DNA from: JBGTLW01 sp964614575
GTDB lineage: Bacteria > Planctomycetota > Phycisphaerae > Phycisphaerales > Phycisphaeraceae
Assembly (NCBI GenBank): GCA_964614575.1
Contig: CAZTLX010000163.1
Coordinates: 1 to 10,477 of the forward strand
Reading direction: 5' to 3'
DNA: 10,477 bases
The notes beneath the pieces were generated by a model, which worked only from the letters and a program-made list of their open reading frames with translations, made no database searches and was not told the origin of the DNA. Shown here piece by piece: positions 1 to 7,419 of this stretch (positions are counted from its first letter, which is position 1; each line of letters starts with the position of its first letter). Both the position numbers and the translations under genes were made by a program.

Positions 1-1454
1 GCGTGCTGGCCCGCGATGCCGGACATCCGCGCGTTGATGTAGGTGTTGATCGGCGTCCAGCCGAACGCGAAGCCGACCAGCCACCACATCGAGAACTGCT
101 CCTCGGCGGGGACCTGCGGGAAGATGTTGATCAGGTAGTGGGAGAGGTACACGAACCCGGCCGAGGCGGCGAGCCAGACGACGACGGGCACCCACGTCGG
201 CGGGTCGCCGCGCTGCTTGTCGCGTCGCCAGAAGGCTTTGATATCGAACCCCTCGCGGGTGTGGACCTCATCGGGGGGCAGGTCTTCGTGGCCGTAGGTG
301 TCCTGATCGGCGATCGCCCGGCCGCGCTTGCGCCACTTGAACAGTGCCGCGCCGATGCCCGCGAAGCCGACGATGGCGATCGCCAGCGCCGTGCCGATGC
401 CGACGGAGAGGTACACGTCGAGCGTGGTGGCGACGTGGGTCTTGATCGCGTCGTCGCCGAGCTGCCAGGTGGGGATGAAGCCGTTGATCTGCAGGATCGG
501 GTTGACCAGGAGCTGGAAGACCATGGTGGTGACGAACATGCCGATGACGATGCGCCAGGGCAGCACGAAGCCGGTGAGCAGGATGCCCAGGTTCAACGAG
601 ATGCCGATGGTCGCGGCGGGCAGGTAGTCATCGACCGCGGTGGTCAGGTCGAGGAAGGGGATGGGCAGCAGCTCGATCGGCTTGCCGATGAACGCCTGGC
701 TGAGCACGGGGATGGCGACATAGACGATGCCGAACGCCGCCCCGAGCATCACGCCCAGCGCGAAGCAGTAGAAGCGGTAGCCGCGGGTGTTCTTGTCCTG
801 GGAGGTCTCGGCCAGGGCGATGGTGCCCTCGGCCGCGATGGGGGCCAGCGGGAAGGGCAGCTTCTCCGCGTCGCTGGTGAGCTTATAGACCAGATAGCCC
901 AGCGAGAACTGGGTGAACTTGCTCAGCAGCATGGAAGCGAGGATGACGCCGATGACCGGCCACCAGACCTGGTCGATCAGTGAGCCGTAGGCCGCGTCGC
1001 CGTAGGGCGCGACCCAGTCGGGCACATCCTGATCGATGCCGAAGCTGCGGAACGCCTCGCTGTTGCGCATGTAGCGGTTCCACACCAGCGACGCGAAGAT
1101 CCCCCCGCCGAGCATCATCCCGCCGGTGACGTGCGTGAGCTGGCTCAGCGTGTATTTAAGGATGTACAGCTCCTGCTTCTTGAGCTGCACGAAGGAGCGG
1201 CGTCCCAGCTCGACGAAGAGGATGATCACCACCCAGTCGGCCGCGTCGCCCAGGTCCTGGCCGATCATCAGCCCCATGAAGATCACGCCGGGCAGCATCA
1301 CGAACGCGACGAAGAACGCGCCGAGCACCGCCCGCCACGTGAAGCCGTTCTCATACGGCTCGTGCTGGATCGCCTCGATGCTCAGCTTCGCGTCGTAAAA
1401 CTGCTCGGGCTTGCGCGGGCGTTTGGGCTTGGGTTTGGGGGTGGGTTCTGCCAT
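1..1454 (-). CDS. OPT-family (oligopeptide transporter-like) membrane protein, partial, C-terminus beyond window
   Basis: Seen: an open frame without a stop runs from ATG at 1454 to the left edge (484 whole codons). The N-terminus is short, cytoplasm-like, basic and proline-rich (MAEPTPKPKPKRPRKP), and is followed by about ten hydrophobic segments near residues 41-65, 72-84, 105-126, 162-190, 228-252, 280-298, 301-320, 346-373, 421-443 and 455-475. The motif KLPFPLAPIAAEGTIALAE (residues 198-216) and the stretch INTYINARMSGIAGQ (469-483) are of the kind found in bacterial OPT 'peptide transporter' proteins. ELGRRSFVQLKKQELYILKY (82-101) is also typical of that bacterial subgroup. Known: OPT carriers are polytopic inner-membrane importers of small peptides or metal chelates, usually 600-700 residues, so roughly a quarter to a third is missing here. 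Start choice: it is the first ATG of the open frame and precedes the basic N-terminus; no Shine-Dalgarno sequence is visible. It lies 74 bases downstream of the FtsX-type gene on the same strand, so co-transcription is likely. The substrate cannot be inferred. Family assignment is fairly sure; function is not. Confidence 0.88.
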   Translation of the reverse strand, partial: MAEPTPKPKPKRPRKPEQFYDAKLSIEAIQHEPYENGFTWRAVLGAFFVAFVMLPGVIFMGLMIGQDLGDAADWVVIILFVELGRRSFVQLKKQELYILKYTLSQLTHVTGGMMLGGGIFASLVWNRYMRNSEAFRSFGIDQDVPDWVAPYGDAAYGSLIDQVWWPVIGVILASMLLSKFTQFSLGYLVYKLTSDAEKLPFPLAPIAAEGTIALAETSQDKNTRGYRFYCFALGVMLGAAFGIVYVAIPVLSQAFIGKPIELLPIPFLDLTTAVDDYLPAATIGISLNLGILLTGFVLPWRIVIGMFVTTMVFQLLVNPILQINGFIPTWQLGDDAIKTHVATTLDVYLSVGIGTALAIAIVGFAGIGAALFKWRKRGRAIADQDTYGHEDLPPDEVHTREGFDIKAFWRRDKQRGDPPTWVPVVVWLAASAGFVYLSHYLINIFPQVPAEEQFSMWWLVGFAFGWTPINTYINARMSGIAGQH

Positions 1455-1528
1455 GCGTGTTAATCGGGTGTGTCGTCATTATTCAGCCGCGTCGCGCGCG
1501 ACGCGTCAGCGTGGGGCGTGCCCCGCCG
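1455..1528 (-). other. Intergenic gap between FtsX-type gene and OPT-type gene
   Basis: These 74 bases separate the stop of the 1962-residue protein from the start of the OPT-type transporter. The gap contains an 18-bp perfect palindrome and a weak GGGG/CCCC hairpin (1513-1524). It has no poly-T tract on the minus strand that would make either an intrinsic terminator, and no purine-rich ribosome binding site just upstream of the ATG at 1454. I see no convincing -35/-10 promoter. The simplest reading is read-through transcription across a structured spacer. Confidence 0.6.
1488..1505. repeat. 18-bp perfect palindrome in the intergenic gap
   Basis: CGCGTCGCGCGCGACGCG is identical to its own reverse complement. 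As RNA it could form a 7-bp stem closed by a CGCG tetraloop. It sits midway between two co-directional genes, about 34 bases upstream of the next ATG. It could be an mRNA processing or stability hairpin or a binding site for a dimeric regulator. In GC-rich DNA an alternating CG tract of this kind may also arise by chance. No U-run follows, so it is not a standard terminator. Confidence 0.5.
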
Positions 1529-4500
1529 CTAAACGTGGTTCTCCATCGCCTCGCGGATGAGGGTCGTGCCCTGGTCGATGTACGTCTGCCGCTGCGCCGG
1601 CTTGAGGTTGCGCCACAGCAGGAACTGGCGTCGGACCAGGTCGAGGAAGCCGTAGTTCGTCCGCACCCACGCCTCTTCCGAGCCGGAGCTGCGGCGGAGG
1701 GTGATGATCACCGCGAAGACGCGCTGGTCGTCGGTCGGCACGATCGAGAGGGTCATGCCCTGGGCGACGTCGAGGTCGTACGGCGCGAGCCACATGCGGG
1801 CGCTTAGCTCGAGGCGGTCGGGGTCGGTCGCGACGCGTTGGGTGATGTCGCGGCAGTTAAAGGCGTCGGCGGCGGGGTCGGTGTGGTTGGTGAGGAACTG
1901 GCGGAAGAACGCGCACATGCCGATCGCGTTGCCGCGGGTGAGGGTGAACGGCAGGGAGAAGCGGATCGCGCCGTCGTCGTCGGCGTCGGGCAGTTGCCAG
2001 CGGCCCATGCCGGACGGGGCCGCAAACGCCGCCGCCTTGCGTGCCGGGATGATGGTCGCCAGCAGCACGACCAGCCCCGAGAGCATCGCCAGGCCGACGG
2101 AGGAAAGCGACGCGAAGTTCAGTGACAGGCCGCCCATGAAGCCTTGCGGGTCGTTGGTCGGGTTGATCAGGCTCACCGTGTAGCCGAACCCCAGCCCGAT
2201 CAGCAGCCCGATGACGATACCCAGCACGCTGAACACCGCCGATTCGCTTAGCAGCAGGAACGCGATCTGCCCCGGCGAGAGGCCGACCGCGCCGAGCATG
2301 TTGACCTCGCCCTTGCGCTCCTCGACGTTGCCGAGCATCGTGTTGAGGACGATCAGCACGCACAGGATCACCGGCACGATGACCTTCGCGACACCGGCCA
2401 GGTCCGTCGCCGAGCGCGTGGTCAGCAGGTTGAGCGTGGCGGGTTTCACCTGCGGCACGGCCGCGGCTTGCCCGGCGGCGTTGTCGGCGGCGGTGGGCGC
2501 GGGGGTCGTGGTGCCCCCCCGTGAGCCGAAGATCGGCTTGTTGAGCCTCAGCAGCGCCCGGCCATAAAAGCGCTCGGCCGCGTCTTCATCGGCAAAACCG
2601 ATCGCGACGGAGCGCGGCTTAGCGCCCACATCATTCGCCGCGCGGTGCGGCACGATCACCAGCTCACGCCACGAGAGGTGATAGCCCGGCGGCTCGTCGA
2701 GCAGGTCGCCCCCGCCGCCCACCGACGAGGTGAACCCGCTCTTGAGGTAATCGACCATCGCCAGGCTCTTGCCGGTCACGTCGCGGTAGCGGTCGGCCTC
2801 GGCGGTGTTGAGGATGCCGATCACCGACCACCAGCGGCTGCGGACGAACACCCGCGGCAGGTCATCCGTCGGCCTGAGCGTCGCCCCCCCGGCCGCGATC
2901 TGCGCCGCCGAGCCTTCGTAGAGCATCGCCGGGGTGATGCCCAGCGTCGCGGCGACGTTGTCGGGCAGGATGATCATCGACCTGTCGCCGGGCGCGAACC
3001 ATTGGTTGTTACTCACCGCTTCGTGCAGCCGCGACAGCGCCGCTTCCGCGGGCTCGAAGGTCATCACCCCGGTGACCTCGTCGAATATGCCCCGCTCCCC
3101 CCGCACGCGTTCCTGATTGATGCCCTCGCGGTTGACGTTGTTGCCGCCCTCGGTCTGGATGTACCAGCCGCGCACCGCCAGCTCGAAGTCGCTGCCGAAC
3201 TCGCTGCGCAGCGAATCGATGAAGACCGACGAGAGCCCCGTGTGGAAGAAGTCGCGGAACACCACGCCCTGATACTTCGGGTCGTAAGGCTCGACGACGC
3301 GGTTGCCCGCCTCGGGGTCGATGTCCAGTTGGCGTGACAGAAACGCGTCGCGGCCGGACACCGACACGAAGGTGATGATCGAGAAGGTGAGCACGGTGAC
3401 GGTCAGCGCGGTCAGGAACGTGCGCGACGGGCGCTTGCGCAGGTTGGACACGCCCAGCGACAGGGCGGTGCCCAGCGAGCTGGCGAGGCTGATCGTTTCG
3501 CCCTCCACCTCGCCGGTCTCCGCCTTGGCGCGTTTCATCAGCACGTCGAACCGCTGGTAGCAGATCAGCAAAACGATCGACGACATGAGGATCATGGCGA
3601 AGGCGACGATGACGATGAACGGGGAGACGGAGATGCGGAACGCGGGGTGGACGAGGTTGAGGTACGCGGTGAGCAGGCCGAAGATGATGACCGACCCGGT
3701 CAATCGGGCGATGATGCCCTTGCCGCCGATGACCAGCCGTTCAAGGAAGAAGCTGGCCGGCAGCAGCATGACCATGAGGAACACGGCGGAGAAGACCGCC
3801 TCGCGGCCGAGCTTGAGCAGGCGCGGGTAGAACTTGACCAGCGTGCCCCACGCCTGCCGCGCCTCGCCCAGCGAGCCGCGCCACTGCTCGGTCTCGGCCA
3901 GGGCCTGCGCCTGATCGATCCTCACCTGCGCATCGTCGAGCGCTTCGAGCACGGATTGATCGCGCACGCCCTTGTCCCGCATCACCCCGTACAACCGCTG
4001 GGCCGCGGCCAGCATGTCCCGCGCGACCGCCGCGTCGGTGCGGGCGATCGTCAGGTTCCGGTCCACCACCCGCCCCGCCGTATCCAGCACCGGCCCGACA
4101 CGGTAACCCGCACCCTTGGGGCGTTGGTCATCGATCGGCCCGGTCAGCAGCAGCTTGTACGCCGAGCCCGACCGCACGCGCACCCGCGCGTGGCGGTCCG
4201 GCCGCAGGTACAGCACGTTCGCGCTCAGCTCGGCCTCGTTGAACGTCGTCAGCGGGTTGTCCAGCGCGAAGTGCTGCGGCTCGCCCTCGAGGACCGCGTC
4301 GATCACCTCAAGGTTCTGCCCCGCCCCGCCGATCGGCTGGTAATCGACCGGGTCCGGGCCGGGGAAGAACACGCGCGGATACACGCGTGTCATCACCAGG
4401 TTCTTCTCACTGACCATGCCGTCGCTGAGCGAGAAGGCGTCGTCCTGCCGCTGCGTGCCGATCATCCCGGCGTTGACCACGGCGTCGAAGACCGCCGCGT

Positions 4501-7417
4501 CCTCGTCGAGGTGATAGACGTGGATGCCGCGCTTCGCGCTGCGGGTGACGTAGCGCTCGTGCTCGACGGGCAGGGCATACACGCCGCTGAGCCGGGCGAT
4601 GCGGACCACCGCGCGTCGTGTGCCGACGTAGGTGATCGGGTTGTGGTTGTCGGCGGTCTGCTTGCGTTGCGCGGGGTAATAGACCAGCGAGCCGGGCACC
4701 GGTTCCTTGGCGTTGACGCCGGAGCGTGCGTTGAAGCGGACGATGCGGCCGACGAGTTGGCCGAACGGCTGGGGGGTGAGCTTGGCGGGGGGGCGGGCGT
4801 CGGCCGGGCGTTCCAGCGTCAGCTTGATCAGCGTCGCGAGCGTGCGGACCTGCACCCCGAGGTTGTCCAGGCTTTTGCCCGAGTCGAGAACATCTGCGGG
4901 GGTATCGAGGGTGTCGCGTGGGTCGTTATACGTGCCGATCGGCAGTACGGAAATCCCCAGCGGGGTCCAGAACTCGCTGTACGTCGGCGAGCGAAAATGG
5001 ACGATCGGGTGGACCGCCTCATCGTCGCTGGTGAGGAAAACCCAGGGCTGCGACCACCCGGCTTCGCGCTGCGCCGCGTCGATCAAGTGCCGCCAGTGCC
5101 GGGCGAGGTTATTCACGGCATTGCTGTCCAGCGGCAGGTTCTCCCGGAAGTCGGGGCCGCTGTTGCCACCGTGCGTGAACCCCAGCGACGCCGAGCCGTC
5201 CGACAGGTCGAGGAAGAACGCGAGCACCGGCGTCCGGGCGTTGGGGTCCAAGGGGTGCAGGCGCTCGCGCAGCGTGCTGAGCAGTTGCTGATTGGCGACG
5301 CGGATGGATTCGTAAGCGCGCTCCTCCTGCAACTCGCGGGCGAGCCGATCGGCAAAGTCCTCGGCGGTCAGGCCCAGGTGCGCCCACGCTTGGCCCTCCT
5401 CAAGCAGACGATGCTTGAGCGCCACGGCACGCTCGACATAGGTCTGCCGGGTCTGGTCGATGGTGTCGGTGCGGATCGCGCCGATCTGCCCGGACTGCGG
5501 CCGCAACTCCTCGACCCGCGCTTCGAGCTGCGCTTTGGCGTCGCGCGCTTCGGGCGTGTCGTCGGGCATCTCGCGGGCGCGGGCCTGCAACGCCACCCGC
5601 TCTTCAAACACCTGGTTCCGCGCCGCCTCCACCCGGCTAAAGAGCCAGTCCTCGACAAACCAGCGGCCGACCTCATCGCTCAACTCCGCCTCCGCCGCAT
5701 CACCGCGCCACACCGCCAGCGCCTGCTCGTACCACGCGGCCTGGGCCTGCTCGGTGACCTGCGCCCGGGCCGTGGCCGCGGCGAATATCTGCGGCAGGTA
5801 GCCGAACATCACCCCGAGCAGGACGTAAGGCCCCGCGGCGATCAGGGCGATCTTCATCCGACGCCGCCGGCGTTCGGCCCTGGCTTCGACGCCGCGGGCG
5901 GTGAGGAACCACGTCGTCAACAAGCCCAGCCCGACGATCAGGCAAAACACGACGGTCATGAAGACCCACGAGAACGTGGTCGGCTTGGGCTTGCCGAACT
6001 GCAAGGCCTGCTCGGCGATCGTGCGGCTGGCCAGCCCGCCCTGCGCCTCGCCGTCGAGGAACGCGAAGATCACCCCCCGCCGCCGCACCGACTCGGGCGC
6101 GGCCAGCAGGTCCATCAGCGACAGCGCGGCCGCGAGGTTGGCCGCGGTCTTGAACCCGTGCGCCTCGTCCGGCACCACGCTGACGCTGTCGAGCATGACC
6201 TGGATCATGACCGATTCGTTGAGATTCGGGATGGTCAGCGTGTCGCCGGGCATCAGCGCGACGGGCGTCGCTTCCCCGCGGTCGGCGCGGGCGAGCAGCG
6301 CCGCCTCGGCCAGCCCGGCGTCCGCGGCCGCGCGGGCCAACCGCTGCGGGTTGGCGGCGAGTAACGCGCTGCGCGTGACCCCGAACTGCTCGGCCAAACG
6401 GCGGAATAATTCGTCCGACGCCAGCGTGAGCGGCGCCTCGGCCCGGCCCGGCAGCACCAGCGAGCCGCCCGCCCCCGCGTCGAAGTCCGGGTTGAGCCGA
6501 CGCAGTTCCTCCACCGTCGTCGCGTGCTGCAGCGCGACTCGGCCAAGCAGGTCGTCGGCGGCCACGGTGTAGGTCAGCGGCGAGGTCGGCGGCAGGTACG
6601 CAAACAACGAACGCAGCGGGCGGTCTTCGAACCGTTGCCCGCCGCGCAGCGTGGCTTCGACACCGGCCTCCGCAAATTCGGTCAGCTCTCGGCCCACTTC
6701 ACGCGACACATAAAACCGCGCGAAGGGCACGGGGGTCGTGCTAAAGAGGCGCTCGGCCTGATCGCGGTTGATAAAGTCGTCCTCGATCACGACGACCCCC
6801 GCCGCGCCCAACTCAAACAGCCGCTCCCAGTTGCGCCCGCCGCCGAAGTCCATCAGCGCGATCGCGCCGCGCAGGTCTTTGCCATCGAGCTCCGACCACG
6901 TGGCCCGGCCGACCGACACGAGCGTGCCGCGGACCCCCTCGGCCGGGGTGAGCGACGGCATCACGCCGTTGGGCCACAGCGGCTTGACCGCAAATGACCG
7001 CTCGCCCACCGTGAGCGTCGGCGCGTCGCCCGCCGGGCGGTTCAGGAGGTTGTCCTGCGTGACCGGGAACGCGCTGCGGGCCTTGAGCACGCCGAGCAGT
7101 TCGGCGTCGGGGGCCGCGGCGACGCGCTGCCGCACATAGCGATGGATCGCCGATTCGCCGGTGTCCGGGTCCACCGTGCGGCGTGAGCCGACCGAGAGGT
7201 TGTCGAGCGCGAGGATCTGGTCGATCTGTTCACGCAGCGCCTCGGGGTCCGCCGCCGCGGTCAGGGCGTCGAGCGAGGCGGGGGAGAGCGTGGACGACTG
7301 GCGCAGCAGATGGCGCTGCGTGGCGTCGAGCTGCGCGTGCGCCGGGTGGAGCGGGCCCATCGTCAGCCACGCGATGACGCCGAAGAACCAGACACGTTGT
7401 GCGATCGTTTTTCGCAT
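1529..7417 (-). CDS. Giant FtsX-like permease fused to PA, LysM-like and split M28 peptidase-like extracytoplasmic domains
   Basis: Seen, by residue. 1-28: signal peptide ending AHA-Q. About 137-262: PA-like domain (GAAGVVVI at 204-211). 281-324 and 330-397: two LysM-like units (TTVEELRRLNPD, GVTRSALLAANPQ). 403-475: first half of an M28 peptidase fold (GVIFAFLDGEAQGGLAS). 483-505 and 523-545: membrane hairpin with a basic cytoplasmic loop (ERRRRR). About 550-722: charged helical or coiled-coil stretch. 725-870: second half of the M28 fold (FFLDLSDG; GTYNDPRDTLDTP). 884-1120: beta-rich region opening like a carboxypeptidase-regulatory sandwich. 1125-1195: helical. 1204-1287: three membrane helices. 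1328-1795: MacB/FtsX core (NLRKRPSRTFLTALTV; EERKGEVNMLGAVGLSPGQI) with a large periplasmic loop. 1796-1962: cytoplasmic tail. Known: FtsX/MacB permeases couple a cytoplasmic ABC ATPase to extracytoplasmic work; none is encoded here. Far longer than the usual 400-800 residues of the family. The M28 part seems catalytically dead (H to M at 408, E to A at 458, H to N at 831). The ATG at 7417 overlaps the upstream stop and starts a proper signal peptide. Permease family is sure; role is unknown. Confidence 0.95.
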   Translation of the reverse strand: MRKTIAQRVWFFGVIAWLTMGPLHPAHAQLDATQRHLLRQSSTLSPASLDALTAAADPEALREQIDQILALDNLSVGSRRTVDPDTGESAIHRYVRQRVAAAPDAELLGVLKARSAFPVTQDNLLNRPAGDAPTLTVGERSFAVKPLWPNGVMPSLTPAEGVRGTLVSVGRATWSELDGKDLRGAIALMDFGGGRNWERLFELGAAGVVVIEDDFINRDQAERLFSTTPVPFARFYVSREVGRELTEFAEAGVEATLRGGQRFEDRPLRSLFAYLPPTSPLTYTVAADDLLGRVALQHATTVEELRRLNPDFDAGAGGSLVLPGRAEAPLTLASDELFRRLAEQFGVTRSALLAANPQRLARAAADAGLAEAALLARADRGEATPVALMPGDTLTIPNLNESVMIQVMLDSVSVVPDEAHGFKTAANLAAALSLMDLLAAPESVRRRGVIFAFLDGEAQGGLASRTIAEQALQFGKPKPTTFSWVFMTVVFCLIVGLGLLTTWFLTARGVEARAERRRRRMKIALIAAGPYVLLGVMFGYLPQIFAAATARAQVTEQAQAAWYEQALAVWRGDAAEAELSDEVGRWFVEDWLFSRVEAARNQVFEERVALQARAREMPDDTPEARDAKAQLEARVEELRPQSGQIGAIRTDTIDQTRQTYVERAVALKHRLLEEGQAWAHLGLTAEDFADRLARELQEERAYESIRVANQQLLSTLRERLHPLDPNARTPVLAFFLDLSDGSASLGFTHGGNSGPDFRENLPLDSNAVNNLARHWRHLIDAAQREAGWSQPWVFLTSDDEAVHPIVHFRSPTYSEFWTPLGISVLPIGTYNDPRDTLDTPADVLDSGKSLDNLGVQVRTLATLIKLTLERPADARPPAKLTPQPFGQLVGRIVRFNARSGVNAKEPVPGSLVYYPAQRKQTADNHNPITYVGTRRAVVRIARLSGVYALPVEHERYVTRSAKRGIHVYHLDEDAAVFDAVVNAGMIGTQRQDDAFSLSDGMVSEKNLVMTRVYPRVFFPGPDPVDYQPIGGAGQNLEVIDAVLEGEPQHFALDNPLTTFNEAELSANVLYLRPDRHARVRVRSGSAYKLLLTGPIDDQRPKGAGYRVGPVLDTAGRVVDRNLTIARTDAAVARDMLAAAQRLYGVMRDKGVRDQSVLEALDDAQVRIDQAQALAETEQWRGSLGEARQAWGTLVKFYPRLLKLGREAVFSAVFLMVMLLPASFFLERLVIGGKGIIARLTGSVIIFGLLTAYLNLVHPAFRISVSPFIVIVAFAMILMSSIVLLICYQRFDVLMKRAKAETGEVEGETISLASSLGTALSLGVSNLRKRPSRTFLTALTVTVLTFSIITFVSVSGRDAFLSRQLDIDPEAGNRVVEPYDPKYQGVVFRDFFHTGLSSVFIDSLRSEFGSDFELAVRGWYIQTEGGNNVNREGINQERVRGERGIFDEVTGVMTFEPAEAALSRLHEAVSNNQWFAPGDRSMIILPDNVAATLGITPAMLYEGSAAQIAAGGATLRPTDDLPRVFVRSRWWSVIGILNTAEADRYRDVTGKSLAMVDYLKSGFTSSVGGGGDLLDEPPGYHLSWRELVIVPHRAANDVGAKPRSVAIGFADEDAAERFYGRALLRLNKPIFGSRGGTTTPAPTAADNAAGQAAAVPQVKPATLNLLTTRSATDLAGVAKVIVPVILCVLIVLNTMLGNVEERKGEVNMLGAVGLSPGQIAFLLLSESAVFSVLGIVIGLLIGLGFGYTVSLINPTNDPQGFMGGLSLNFASLSSVGLAMLSGLVVLLATIIPARKAAAFAAPSGMGRWQLPDADDDGAIRFSLPFTLTRGNAIGMCAFFRQFLTNHTDPAADAFNCRDITQRVATDPDRLELSARMWLAPYDLDVAQGMTLSIVPTDDQRVFAVIITLRRSSGSEEAWVRTNYGFLDLVRRQFLLWRNLKPAQRQTYIDQGTTLIREAMENHV

Positions 7418-7419
7418 CA
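7415..7419 (-). promoter_or_regulatory. TGATG stop/start overlap (translational coupling site)
   Basis: Read on the minus strand, the TGA stop of the upstream DUF6785-type gene (7419-7417) shares its A with the ATG of the FtsX-type gene (7417-7415). No Shine-Dalgarno-like purine run is visible just upstream (the preceding bases read CCGCGGTTCTAC). Termination-reinitiation is therefore the likely way the second gene is translated, which would tie the amounts of the two proteins together. Confidence 0.8.

Noticed and set aside
3..983. A 326-codon plus-strand open frame at the left edge
   Set aside because: It is highly charged, low-complexity shadow sequence opposite the OPT-type gene, whose minus-strand frame has membrane helices and family motifs.
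1513..1524. Possible intrinsic terminator (GGGG/CCCC hairpin) after the FtsX-type gene
   Set aside because: The stem is only four to five base pairs and no T-run follows on the minus strand, so there is no support for termination.
3647..6364. A 905-codon open frame on the plus strand, opposite the FtsX-type gene
   Set aside because: It is rich in Arg, Gly, Ala, His and Asp, with no hydrophobic core pattern or recognisable motif. Such long antisense frames are expected opposite GC-rich genes. The minus-strand protein in the same place has clear domains.
1529..7417. Possible artificial fusion of two genes (M28-like and FtsX-like) by a sequencing error
   Set aside because: One frame runs uninterrupted through all domains, and the membrane topology is consistent from the signal peptide to the C-terminus.
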